Notes: generated by a model not told the origin, from the letters alone. A stretch of DNA of 64,000 bases from Gnetum montanum (GCA_015680685.1 MNCI01025086.1:725735-789734), one strand, 5' to 3'. Positions 45,970-57,190 are shown, counted from the stretch's first letter. Numbers and translations: made by a program.

Positions 45970-46852
45970 TTTTATTTGACACTAAGTGTATAGAAGCTCG
46001 ATTGTAAGTTAAAAGAGCTAAGCATGATTCGAAGGTCATTAAAACATATAAGAATCTTATTGAATTGAAGAAAAGGAAATTTATCAGGGAGCATCAAGCA
46101 CAAATCTTTAATATGATTAAGAATAATCCTAAGGCATGTTGGCAATGTTTTTGTCAAAAAATAATAGAAAAGATGAGATTTTAATTTTTTAGTAATTACT
46201 AATTTCTTTGGAGCTCTCTTCAAATATGAATAGGTCATCCATATCCACTCCATCTCTTAGGTGCCTCTATACATCACTCAAACTATGACAAAAGAAAGAT
46301 GAGCTTGACTAACTTTTAGCAAAGCAACAAATGCTTTAGGCTAAAATAAGGAGGAACCATGGTTTATACAGAAGTTTGTAAGCTTTTAAATATAACTCTC
46401 TAGAATGATTTTCTAAAAGATTGGTGCATCTGTAGAGTAGTAATGTTTTTTTAAAAAGTTGATAGAAACAACCTCAATAATTATAGGTTCATTATGATTA
46501 GCCACGTCTCTACAAAATTATTAGGCAATATCTTTGAGAGAAGGCTTAATAGTTAGGTAGAATTAAATAATGTTCAAGAAAGTTCACAAGTAGGTTTTAG
46601 GCAACATTGCTCCACAATGGTTCGCTTGATTATATTAAGGTATTATATAGGCCAAGCTAAAGGACAATCTAATAAGGTTCATCTTTGCTTTATGGATTTT
46701 TCCAAAGCTTATGACTTCATTATTTGGTATAAAATATGGAAGTAGTTGCAGAATATAAAAATATTTGGATAACTTCTATTTGCTATTCAAAATTTGTATA
46801 GTTTAGTAATAATTCTATTCTTGAATAATGATACATAAGAAAAATTTATTCT
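45970..46852 (+). pseudogene. LINE, left part: pre-RT linker and N-terminal half of reverse transcriptase
   Basis: Plus strand. The basic linker E-L-K-K-R-K-F-I-R-E-H-Q-A-Q-I-F and N-N-P-K-A-C-W lies at 46060-46145. RT starts near 46460 with N-N-Y-R-F-I-M-I-S, then K-L-L-G-N-I-F-E-R-R-L-N-S, S-Q-V-G-F-R-Q-H-C-S-T-M, and F-M-D-F-S-K-A-Y-D-F near 46692-46721, the block with the first catalytic Asp. It breaks off at 46852 within E-K-F-I-L, where Ty3 element G begins. The motif style (N-Y-R, G-F-R, F-x-D-F-x-K-A-x-D) is that of RTE/Jockey-like LINEs rather than typical plant L1. The endonuclease was not recognised. Confidence 0.8.
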
Positions 46853-46941
46853 TGATGAGGGGTGAGGTACCCCTACACTCAACCATACGAATACAAGCAT
46901 TTCACGCACGATCTGGTTGAACTCCACAGACAAGCTAGTTG
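46853..46941 (-). repeat. Element G terminal LTR fragment
   Basis: TGATGAGGGGTGAGGTACCCC at the left edge, matching the same end of 47224-48050. It switches to leader sequence at AGTTG (46937-46941), a 5-bp identity shared by the LTR (GAGCTAGTTGTGG) and the leader (GTGAGTTGGGATG at 54783), consistent with a microhomology deletion. Confidence 0.85.
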
Positions 46942-47223
46942 GGATGATGTTGTTTGTGTTTACGCTCATAGGAGACCCCTACATCAAATTTGGTACTCCA
47001 AACTTCATCTTCATCATTATATAATTTGTTGGTTCTCCAATGAATTGCCTTACTAGTTACTACATTGTCATAGTCTTGTGAGAGAGACATTGTTGTAAAC
47101 CATGTATGACTTAATTAAAATTAACTTCTTTTCTAAGAGATATATCATGAATACTTTGTTACAGAAATCTTGGATGATGTAACTAATCTAAATAACTAGC
47201 ACCGTCCCCAACAATGGTGCCAA
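46942..47223 (-). other. Element G leader stub with its own primer-binding site
   Basis: About 94% similar by eye to 54792-55071, the leader next to the right-hand LTR. On the minus strand it begins TTGGCACCATTGTTGGGGAC (47204-47223), a good tRNA-Asp-type primer site. Its presence left of 47224 shows that the 47224-48050 LTR acts as a 5' LTR for this remnant as well as a 3' LTR for the larger unit. Confidence 0.85.
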
Positions 47224-48050
47224 TGATGAGTGGTGAGGTACCCCCTACACTCAACCATACAAATAGGAGCATTTCATGCACGATCCAATCGAACTCCGTA
47301 GACGAGCTAGTTGTGGTATCTAGATAGTTACTCATTAATCATAGTTCGATGTCTTCCCACCTAGACTAGTATTTTCTTTGCCACATATGGTTTAGTCCAG
47401 AGTGAGATGTATGATGTGGTTTCTAACCTAGTGCTACTCTTGAAGAAAATGGAAAATAATCTGAAATTTAACTAAGAGGGAAAAGGGAGAGAGAATCTAA
47501 GCTAGCCGAAGTGTGATGAGCATTTGTTCCTTAATCATTTGGACACATCTTGGACCTTGTGCATGGCTACCACTAGGATTACCAAGCATAGATCCTAGGT
47601 ACGCTACTAGGATACCAAGTAGTCACACTTAAATGCTCATGATTAAGTCGTTCTCATTCCATGTTTAAGGAATTTAGGGTGTAGAGATATTAACTACAAA
47701 AGTAATAAATAAAAATAACAATTAAATAATTAAACTAAATGAATGCTATAATGATGAAGTAATCTTGATCTTTATTTCTGGTCATGTGCATGTCTAAGTA
47801 CGTCACACTCAAAGTAAGGATACAATCATCACACAGTAGGCATGCATTAGGAGAAAGGGTTGAGAAAGACTAAAAATGAAAACTAATTTCTAACTAAAAA
47901 ACCTCTCTTCTTCACTATGCATATAAGGTGTATTTATAGGCCTATACATGAGCCATGATATCGTGTATACGATATCCTAAGCTAGGCCATGATATCGCAT
48001 ATGTGATATTGTGTACGCGATATCGTGACCTAATGAATCACGATTCATCA
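47224..48050 (-). repeat. Element G middle LTR
   Basis: 827 bp from TGATGAGTGGTGAGG to CGATTCATCA, homologous to 55072-55908. TATA box CTATAAATA on the minus strand at 47931-47939. Upstream of it (47953-48030) lie at least four GATATC-centred palindromes such as CGATATCGTG/TACGCGATATCG. A polypurine-like CGTGGGAGTA (minus strand, 48051-48060) adjoins it. Confidence 0.9.
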
Positions 48051-48210
48051 TACTCCCACGATTGAATGAAAATTTGTCCTTGAGTTAAACAAAATGAGAA
48101 CAAGCCCCATTGATTACACAATGCATAGGTATGAGATTATTAACTGACTATGGATTTATTCATGCTATAGTGAAGATCTCAATAGAACAAGATTGTGACA
48201 TAACACAAAA

Positions 48211-51019
48211 TTAAAAAATTGCAAAATTGTAAACTTTATTTGGCTCATGTGGTTCCAAGTGACGATGGCTCCTACTTCCCCTTGTCCCGTGCTCAAGGTT
48301 TTGGAATTTGATGACTCTGAAGTAGTTCTTGGATCTTTTCCTCTTTCTTTCAGGGATCTTGTGCCATCCATGCTGATGCTCCAATGTTTGACAAAGTCAG
48401 CATCTTCCATGGGCACGGTAGTTGTGAAAACATCTTATTTGCTTTGACGTACTAGGCTGCAAAAAACCATCATTCCTCATAGGCTCTAGCTTTATCCCTA
48501 TACTCTTGAAAATCCATAAGTCGTTGAGCCAAGTTTGCTGCAACATCTCTCTAGCCTTCGTAGCTAGTCTTAACCACCTCTAGTTCAAAATTTGCAACTT
48601 CTAGCTTTTGCAATGTTTTGTTGTGCTCCACAAATTCTGTTTCATATTTGGCATAGGTGGTAGCTACCTACTTCTTGAGCTTTGTTCTCAAGCATCCTGC
48701 TATCAACATGGCTAGATTGGCATACCATAGGTTTTCCAATTCCATGTACTTTGTGAGGTCTTAAATCTACAAGTCCTAGCTTTTAAGTTCTGCCTAATGG
48801 GCAAATTCATATGTGTCCAATATGGCCTACCAATTAGTCTATTGAGCACTAAAAGTGTTGGTGTGGGCCTTGGCCATATGGATCTCCTTTTCTATGACTT
48901 GCTTGTACATTCCCACCTAGTCTCTGAAGTGCTTCTTTAACTTTTCATGCTGCTTGGCTTCGTTTTCCCATGCATTTATTTCAATGGTTGTCTTCTAATG
49001 GATTGCATGTACCTCCTTCATTAAGAGGATTCGATTCTCTTTGGCCAAACGGTTCATGTCTTAGTTGACCTTAACCAACTATTCTAGTAATTGCTAAAAG
49101 TTTTCCTCAAGAACATTCTTCTATTTCTTCACAGTGGTCAATCGAAGGTTGTCAGTAGCAAGCTATTTATTCTCCTCCTATAAGCTTTTGAGTGCCTTAG
49201 TATGCACATAGGTTTGTGCTTGTGCCTTGGAGGCATCCCAATCAACCTTCTTTTTCTCCTTCACCACTCTTTTATTGTCCACCAATAGTTTATTAAGCTG
49301 CTCTATCTTGAATGTGTCTAGTTGGTTTGTAGGAACAAAATGAGATGGGTCCCGTTGTGCAGCTTACAGGGTGATGAGCCTCTCCTATAGTCTTGTCAAC
49401 TCCACTTCTGCATGCTTGGCCCTGATCTTTGCCATGACCAGCTTTCCTTTGGTGGAGATGAAGTTTGATTGTGCTGCTATGACATCTTGTGGAATGTCAA
49501 ATAAGGACATCATTACTTATCCTATTTGTAGCAATTGATTAAGGACATCCTCATGCTCTGCAAGAGTCATTGGGGGACCAACCAGAGTTTGAGCATCTTG
49601 TGCTCCTGTGAAATCTATCGGTGGCACAACAGGGATGTTCAAAGATTCATTGATGTGATCTATGATCACTTCTATAACTCCCACTGCATCCTGGTGCTGC
49701 ATGACCACCACTATGGCCCCTTCACCTATTTTCAATTCCACCTAGAAAGATGTAGCATTCCTTGAAATTTATTATAACCAATGAGTCTCCCCTCTTGTTT
49801 GGATGGACACCTCATCCCATGCACGATCAATAGAAACTGTGGGCTATACAGCATCGTCGATGACACAAAAGAGATTAGCATCATCATGAATCTCCCAACT
49901 AACCATATCAACGATGGCCCTAAGGTGGCTCATCAATGTTCGGTAATCTTGTGACGGCGGTGGCAATTGATCTCGCTGGCTCATGCTAGGCCTTGCTTCT
50001 TGTTGTTGATTGGGCCTTGTGCTTGGAAGTTGGCTAGGCTTTGTAGTTTGCATTATAGTGGATCCCACCATCTATTATTGCTCTTGCTTTGGCTCTAGTG
50101 GCTCACCAGCACTTTTCCTTGGAGCTAGTGGCTTCAACAGTTCAGCGAACAAAGAATTTTGGGCTCTTTTGAGGACGTCATTAGTGTACCCCAGAATACC
50201 AGCACATTTGCATAGCTTCCTAATGAGACAAGGGAAGGGCAATGCAAACTTCCCTATTTTGTGTTCTTCAAACCACCTGAAGATGTCCATGAGATATGGA
50301 TGAGGAAGGTTAGCATTAGCCTTTCCCATCAATATTTCACTTCCTCTTGCGCATATGTTGAGATTCTTTTTAATCCTCTCGTGGGGAAGATGTGGTAAGT
50401 GCCAATCTTAAAGTATATCTAGCATCAAATCTCCATATGTCTTGTCTTCTTTACTATACATCCTATCCAACCAAACGCTTTGAGCATCAGTATCAGAGCA
50501 AGTGGATAGGTGGGAAAGTTTTGGCCTTATATTTGGAAGGTTCAACACTTCCGAGATGGCCTTGGAAAAAAAATCTACAAACACACTACAAATGTTGATT
50601 GTGATGCCTTCTTCCTTATTATGCCAAAATTGGCACGTTTCTCCTAAGTACTAGGCATCATTTTCAACAAGGATAGGCCATAATGGAGACCCTTTGAGTT
50701 GGTCCCTAACAACCTCAAGAGAAAATTCCATGAAAGGTTCGAACTTCAATTCCACTATCACTGCAGCTGACAGGGAATTTTCATGGATGCCTTGAACACA
50801 CTTCAGGGACAACGTGAGTTGTTGTCCCTATTCAGGCACTATAGCAGCTCCTCCTTCTACCTGTCCTGATTGTACAGTAGCAAGAGTTTCTTAATGGATG
50901 CTCAATGATTGCGCCTCCTGCTCTACACATTGTTCAGGACATGCTTGTCCTCTTCCTCTCTTGGGTCACTTGGACACACCTTGAGAGGGTCCTTCTTATT
51001 GTTTATGCTTTGGGATCAT
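48211..51019 (-). pseudogene. Element G ORF-X: about 900-codon protein of unknown function, globular N-terminus and long coiled coil
   Basis: Minus-strand frame from ATG 51019 (M-I-P-K-H-K-Q). One frame is kept over about 500 codons (51019-49517), interrupted only by TAG/TAA/TGA. Frame changes follow, and the end is near 48211. Residues about 90-310 look globular (for example E-F-S-L-E-V-V-R-D-Q-L, F-V-D-F-F-S-K-A-I-S-E-V-L, Y-L-M-D-I-F-R-W-F-E-E-H-K-I-G). Residues about 316-350 are a Pro/Gln-rich linker. From about 520 on it is a heptad-rich coiled coil (K-I-E-Q-L-N-K-L-L-V-D-N-K, I-E-I-N-A-W-E-N-E-A). It is not gag, pol or an obvious envelope: no signal peptide or membrane helix was seen. 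A related fragment follows integrase in element D. Function not assigned. Confidence 0.65.
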
Positions 51020-51330
51020 CTACAATCACAAGAGGTTAGTCATTAGTAAGGTTGCTTACCAAAGTTAAGTTATACCTTACTTCTTGCCTTAATGAATTTT
51101 TCTCTTATTCTGTGTCATTTAAACTTAGGAATTTTTATGAAAATGTCCCCAAAAGGTTTTAATATTTAACCCACTTTGATTAGGTGGCTTCACAATTTTA
51201 ATTTCTTAGTATAAGTGAGGAGATGAAGTTTTTTTTTTTGCACATGTTTATCATTTTTATATAATTAATTACCCTTGATAATGTCCTTTGGATGATGAAA
51301 ATTTTAAAAAAAATTGTACACAATTTAGAG

Positions 51331-51356
51331 TGTACCCCTCCCCCACGACTAAGTTG
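51331..51356 (-). promoter_or_regulatory. Internal polypurine-like motif upstream of ORF-X in element G
   Basis: On the minus strand, CTTAGTCGTGGGGGAGGGGT. It is the same motif as at pol ends and before 3' LTRs in A and E (TTAGTCATGGGGGAGAT). It lies about 310 bases upstream of the ORF-X start. Confidence 0.55.
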
Positions 51357-51499
51357 AACACTCCGGGTTTAGATAGGTTCAAGAGAAATGAAAATTGAAG
51401 CACTGGTGAGTGAGTTATGGCTATTGGAACAAGAGGTACTCAATCGCAAGTTGTAGAAGAAATTTTGAAAAACTCCCTCACGTGAATAGTTGCAAATGA

Positions 51500-51580
51500 T
51501 GTTGACGTTTGCAACACAGGGGCCCATATTTATAGTTTTTATGGGACATGATATCGCATACGCGATATTGTGGCCTGTTT
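51500..51580 (-). promoter_or_regulatory. LTR-like promoter module inside element G, upstream of ORF-X
   Basis: On the minus strand, a GATATC palindrome pair (ATATCGCGTATGCGATATC, within 51546-51572) is followed about 10 bases on by a TATA box CTATAAATA (51527-51535). The complete LTRs of G have the same two parts in the same order and at similar spacing (palindromes 47953-48030, TATA 47931-47939). ORF-X starts about 510 bases downstream. No LTR end (TGATGAA) is present, so this is not an inserted full LTR. Confidence 0.55.
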
Positions 51581-52960
51581 AAAGTAGGGTACTTAGAAAA
51601 AATTGATAAAGTTTTTTGAAATTTCTAGCTCAAAAAATGAAGGACTTCAAGTTGATGTAAAGGTTCCAGGGTAATACTAATCAAGCCTAAAAGTACAAAA
51701 AGGATAATGGTGTAAAATCTAGCAATGGAAGCTGAGAAGAGTATGAGGAAAAAGGACATGTGTTGGTACATAGGAACATTTGATAAAATGATGACAAGGG
51801 AAAGAATAGATTTTCCAATGAAGTACTCAGAGAGTATAAAATGATGTGGTGGTGTGCAACAAGTACAAATTACAAAATTCATGCAAGTGGATCCTCCCCA
51901 AAGCAAGTTCCAACCTATAATGCCCTTGTGTAACCACACCTTAAAATGTCCATAGGTACTAGAAGGGTTAAATGTAATCTACACTGATGCAACAAAACAC
52001 ACACATGTAGATACCACCATGATGAGGTATAAATTCAACACTATACAAGTCACGAGTCACAAATTCCTGGATAGCGAGATGAGACAAATTGTATAAGGGA
52101 TTGCAGAGATTGGGACATGAGGTAACTGGCCTAGGGCACAATGAATCCTTTATGTTAGGCATGATTATTGTGTCACTAACCTATTGCTCAAAAATTAGAA
52201 CCAACTCCATTCCTCTGATTAGTAACATCGCATTATTTCATCCCAATGATAGACATCAATGAGAGCATCATAATGGCAAGGCATACGATCACTTGGCATT
52301 TTGTATAAGGAAGGAGCGATTTTGCTTTGTGGCACTCTTCTTCTTCTTCTTCTTCTTTCGAATGAATGCTTAAGCCAGAGAAGCCACCTACCTTTAGGCA
52401 TGGGTGCATGTCTTTCTAGTGGGACCCCCTAGAATAGCATTGAGTTTTCCTCATTGAGTACCTTTTGATTACTCTTACTCCCATTTTTCATCAAATATAC
52501 AAGGATCTTAGTACAACCAAGCTACATGATAACTCCTACAAATTTCACCAAAGAAAATCCACAAGTCCCCTTAATGTCACACCCTGGCCATTCCCTCTTG
52601 GTCCATCCTTCTTCGCTCTAGGTATAATGAGCACAAAATTACTTTAAGTTTTAATGATATCAAGAATATCATTGTACCCAGAGTAGAACCTCTTATTAAT
52701 AGAATGGGTGGGTGGATGTTGTGGGCTCGTTGTCCAAATAATTAGTTACTTGAGACTTGATAGCATAGAACAAAACCTCTACCAACGAGTCACATGAGTG
52801 TTTTATTTATACATGAGATTGCTCATAAAAATACAAAAAAGACGAAAAGATAAAACAATAAATTGAAAAATGAAAAACTAGAAAATCAAAAATTGAAAAA
52901 TTAAAGAAATGGAAAAACATTTATTAATTTTATGTTGTTAGAATGGGGGATACCCCCCAT
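51581..52960 (-). other. Element G non-coding region between gag and the internal promoter
   Basis: Homologous in part to the 3' non-coding regions of A and E; the conserved block AAGTGGATCCTCCCCAAAGC is at 51884-51903. It begins, on the minus strand, with TTAGTTATGGGGGGTATCCC (about 52947-52966) directly at the gag stop. It contains a (CTT)n microsatellite at 52337-52358. Pol is missing without leaving recognisable remains. Confidence 0.6.
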
Positions 52961-54770
52961 AACTAAATGGTTGAGCATGGCTAGAATTAATAAATGGAAG
53001 GTTGGGATCCTTGCATGTTGGAAATATTAGGACCCATTCATACTTACCCCATTGGGGTTCACACACTTGATTAGAGTTGACATAGTGGGGCAAGTTATAA
53101 GATGTGGTTAATTTATAAGGAGTTGACCCACTATGGTACTTGTGATCGTAAGATGGTATGCAAGGCTCAACATGTCTTCCTACATGGCTATATTCATTGG
53201 GTTGCATGGTTTTTGGCCTATTGAGTGGTGGCCCTAATAAGGTAACCTAAGGCATTGGGTTTGAAGAGGAAGATGCACCATAGTGTTGGACTTGTGCTAA
53301 CTTGGTGGATGTAGTGGTTTCTGAATTGTGGTGTCCCTTTCTATGATCATGTCTAAATAAGGGATTCCTATGATGTTGTGGAGGATTCCCACTACTGTTG
53401 ATAGTAGAAGCACAAGTAACATTCGTGGGTTGATGTTGTGGTGCAAAACCTTCTAGAAGAATTAGTAGTGATGTAGAAGGGGGTGAAGGATGAGAATATT
53501 TTTGTTCAGGAAAAGTGTAAGGTACATGAGGTGGTGACCTTGTCAGAGAGAATATGGGTTGATAGTATTGAGGAGAATAATAATAATAATGTGGCAAGAT
53601 AGAGGATGTTGACCCAGTTGGGGAAACAGGATGTTGAACTTGATAAGCACTTAGGTTCAGATGATATGAAGGGTATAACTAGTTTAGGGGTGGCCTTCCC
53701 CATGATTGGTATTGTTGCCACTATGATTGAACACAATATTTCTTCATGAACTCTAGATGTAACATTCTCCCCCAATGCTCATGTAAATGTGACAAGATTG
53801 GGCATTAGCCCTTGGGGTGATCATACAGGCAAATGTTACATTGATACGTATGATTGGCAGTTAAGTTCTTATTATCTTCAACCCTTCTTTCTGATTGTCT
53901 AAAGGTGTTTTGTTCTATTTCTTAGGTTGTCAAAAATCTATCTCCAATAATGTTGGCATATTCTCCACATTTTTCATATATCTATTCCATCATCCTATTG
54001 ATCTTTTCCTTAACTTCATCCAATAATTGTAGTACTCGCAAAGATGGTTCCACCTCCTTGCGGTGAGTTGATTTCTCCTCTTCATGATTATGGACCTTTG
54101 CTAATTCAATATTTTGGTCCTATTGAAAGCTTTCAACATTCTCCCATTTAGCCATTTCTCCTTCTTCTTTTGTTGCCCACTTGATATGCTCTTGGAATTG
54201 ACAAGTTCGTAGCTCATATAGTTGACCTCAGGCTTACATCCCTAAGGTTTCCCTTGTTTCATTATGGAGCCCATCTATGATGTGATACATTAGCCTTTCC
54301 TCAGAGAACCCATGGCCTGGGCAATTTTTTAATGGTGCATAATATCTTTCTAAGGCCATGTCCAAGGGTTTATGTTATGCTTGTTTCCACTCTTGGATTT
54401 GTCTCCTCAAGGCTAACACTCTGGCATAAGTTTGATATCTTTCATTAAATAGTTCTACCATTGTCAGCCAACGTTGAATTGATTTTGGTTTTAATGACCT
54501 ATACCATACTTTTGCTTGGCCAATGAGTGTTGTAGGAAAGAGCTTAAGTTTTTGCCATCCATTATCAATGTTGTTCCATACACAGGCATCATGGAAGGAT
54601 TGTAGATGATGTTGTGGATCTAAATCATAGCCTCCTAAAAACTTAGGAAAGTTATTTAAGTCAAGCCTGGGTAGACAACTTTTCTTATGATGCCTGCGAG
54701 ATATTCAAACAGGATCTTGTATTTCTATTAGGCTTGTAGTGGCCAGTAGGGGTTCATCCTCACTAGGTAT
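52938..54770 (-). pseudogene. gag: Element G gag
   Basis: Minus strand. The Retrotrans_gag domain is at about 54680-54170: F-L-G-G-Y-D-L-D-P-Q-H-H-L-Q-S-F-H-D-A-C, L-F-P-T-T-L-I-G-Q-A-K-V-W-Y, V-E-L-F-N-E-R-Y-Q-T-Y and R-R-Q-I-Q-E-W. A Glu/Lys-rich helix follows, then a C-x3-H-P-K-G-like block near 53810. The long Pro/Tyr/His/Ser-rich C-terminal part (53775-52938, in changing frames) ends G-G-Y-P-P-F-stop. It is more divergent from the gags of A, D and E than those are from each other. The terminus lies on the polypurine-like motif where pol ends in the other elements. Confidence 0.8.
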
Positions 54771-55052
54771 GTTATGTATTTGTGAGTTGGGATGATGTTG
54801 TTTGCATTTATGCTCATAGGAGACCCCTACATTAGATTGGGTACTCCAAAATTCATCTTCATCGTTATATAATTCATTGGTTCTCTAATGAATTGCCTTA
54901 CTAGTTGTTGCATTGTCATAGTCTTGTGAGAGAGACATTGTTGTAAATCGTGTGTGACTTAATTAAAATTAACTTCTTTTCTAAGAGATATATCATGAAT
55001 ACTTTGTTATAACAATATTGGATGATGTAACTAATCTAAATAACTAGCGCCG
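54771..55052 (-). other. Element G leader between primer site and gag
   Basis: Non-coding leader, duplicated at 46942-47201. No start codon context stands out; gag coding signal begins left of it. Confidence 0.7.
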
Positions 55053-55071
55053 TCCCAAGCAACAGTGCCAA
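55053..55071 (-). promoter_or_regulatory. Element G primer-binding site, tRNA-Asp type
   Basis: On the minus strand, TTGGCACTGTTGCTTGGGA, directly after the LTR end. It matches the tRNA-Asp complement TGGCGCCGTTGCCGGGGA except for a few mostly transition differences. Confidence 0.78.
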
Positions 55072-55908
55072 TGATGAGTGGCGAGGTACCCCTACACTCA
55101 ACCATACGAATACAAGTGTTTCACGCACGATTTGGTTGAACTTCATAGATGGTCTAGTTGTGGTATCTAGATAGTTACTCATTGATTGTAGTTCACTGTC
55201 TTCCCACCTAGACTAATATTTGCTTTATCACATATGATTTAGTCGAGAGTGAGGTGTATGATGTGGTTTCTAACCTAGTGCTACTCCTGGAGGAAATGGA
55301 AAATAATCTTTAATTTAACTAAGAGGGAAAAGGGGGAGAGAATCTAAGCTAGCCAAAGTGTGATGAGAATCTATTTCTTAATCATATGTACACATCTTGG
55401 AAATTGTGCACAACTAGCACTGGGATTACCAAGTGTAGATCCTAGGTACGCTACTAAGATACCAAGTAGTCACACTTAAATGCTCGTGATTAAGTCATGC
55501 TCATTCCATGTTTAAGAAGTTTAGGGTGAAGAGATATTAACTATGAAAGCAATAAATAATAATAGCAATTAAATAATTAAACTAAGTGAATGTTGCAATG
55601 ATGACATAATCCAAATCTTTATTTTTGGTCATGTGTGTGTCCAAGTGCATCACACTCAAATAAAGGATGTCGTACAATTAAAATCATCACACTGTAGGCA
55701 TGCATTGGGAGAAAGGATTTAGAAAGACTAAAAATGAAAACTAATTTCTAACTAAAAAACCTCTCTTATTCATCGTGTGCCTAAGGTGTATTTATAGGCA
55801 TGTACAGGAGCCACAATATTGCATATACGATATTGTGAGCCAGGCCGCGATATCACGTACGCGATATCACGGGTGTGATATTGTGACCTAATGAATCACA
55901 ATTCATCA
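55072..55908 (-). repeat. Element G 5' LTR
   Basis: 837 bp, TGATGAGTGGCGAGG to AATTCATCA. TATA box on the minus strand near 55790-55798 (CTATAAATA). GATATC/GATATT palindromes lie at 55812-55885, including a symmetrical GCGATATCACGTACGCGATA. It adjoins the target duplication ATTCT at 55909. Confidence 0.92.
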
Positions 55909-57190
55909 ATTCTAAATAGAAATATTAGGCTAGAGCAAGGATTTCCACTTTCACCCACTTAATTTCACATCTTCATTGACAAATTAGAATAATGGATGTC
56001 ATTTGTTGCATTGGATTCTATTAAAGTTGAAAATTTTAGTATGAATATTTTAATATTGTTTGATAACGTAGTTCTTATAGCAAAAAAAAGAAGTTTAATG
56101 AAGTTTATGCTTCAAATTTTAGATAATTTTTGTATTTTCTTAGGGATGAAAATAAAAAAAAATCAAAATGATAGTATGTGTTACAAAATATTTTTAGATG
56201 ATTTTTATATTGTTTCATAGAAATTTGAAATTTTTTATTCATATAAGTATTTAGACATCTAAGTTTTAAATAGATATTCTTGGCAAGACTAAAGAGTTTT
56301 AAACAATATGCATGGTTTGTATTCAATTTGTAGTAATTATGCACAAGAATGTATTTGAGCATCAAATGCTCACAAACAAATGTACAATCAACTTATTTAG
56401 CTAGTTCTATTATATAGTTGTGAAACTTAAGAACCAAATTTACATATAGCATAATGAAAATGTTTAGAATATATCCAAAAATAATTTTTATTGCATGAAC
56501 TTTAAGTAAAGACTCAAACTCCATATGATATTTTATTAACAAAAGTAGATATAATATCTATAGAAATTGCACCTCTTGAAAAATTTCTACAATTTTATAA
56601 AAAGATGCCTATTAGGCACAACATCCACCTATCCACAAAAGTTTATAAGGTCCCTCATGAAAAACTATGGTTCACTGATGGATAAAATGGCTTCAAAAAT
56701 GAGTATTGAAAATGAAGATTTAAATTTGAGCTTTAAGGATTTGAAAACAAGGATTAGACAAAAGGCGTTAAAGTACATGTGGGAACAACCATATGACAAA
56801 AAGTAATTTTATTTGAAGCATAATTGAGGAGGATCCTTAACAAAAATATCTACTTATTTATTTGCTGCTATTTCCAAATAAGGTAAGGTGGCAATCAAAT
56901 ATGCTTATGTGGGATCTCATTATCTATTTATTGAAATAGAGAGATAGATTAATCTTCAAAGAGAACAACACATCTACAAATTTTATATACAAGAAGTAGT
57001 AAAAGATAAAGATCATATCTTTCTGAATTATCATTTCTTTAATGCTCTTAGACTTAACTTTAGTATTTAGGAAACAACTTTGTTACATTTGTTTGAGGTA
57101 GAGGTGTCAATTTTGGATCATTTTCTTAATGAGGTGTTTAAGATCCATCATGACCATATCAAAGCCTTGTAAGAAAAAAATTTTGTTCTA
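55909..57190 (+). pseudogene. LINE, right part: C-terminal half of reverse transcriptase and C-terminal domain
   Basis: Resumes the LINE RT with R-L-E-Q-G-F-P-L-S-P-T and I-F-I-D-K-L-E, then L-F-D-N-V-V-L-I-A at about 56060-56086 in place of the canonical Y-A-D-D block (one residue lost, one Asp changed to Asn). Y-K-Y-L-D-I is near 56245 and Y-S-C-E-T near 56415 (compare Y-G-C-E in relatives). P-Y-D-I-L-L follows near 56523. The C-terminal segment at 56900-57170 includes Y-V-G-S-H-Y-L-F-I-E and H-I-F-L-N-Y-H-F-F-N. No clear poly(A) tail was found. Confidence 0.8.

Larger units (their letters stand above)
46853..55908 (-). mobile_element. Element G: non-autonomous Ty3/gypsy element with gag and ORF-X but no pol, in a three-LTR array
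   Basis: Minus-strand element inserted in the LINE RT, with a perfect target duplication ATTCT (46848-46852 and 55909-55913) only at the outermost edges. From right to left: 5' LTR (55072-55908), primer site, leader, gag, non-coding region, LTR-like promoter module, ORF-X, polypurine tract, LTR (47224-48050), then a second primer site and leader stub (46942-47223) and the last 89 bp of another LTR (46853-46941). No protease, RT, RNase H or integrase was found in 48051-54790. It would have to use enzymes from relatives such as A, D or E. Confidence 0.85.
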
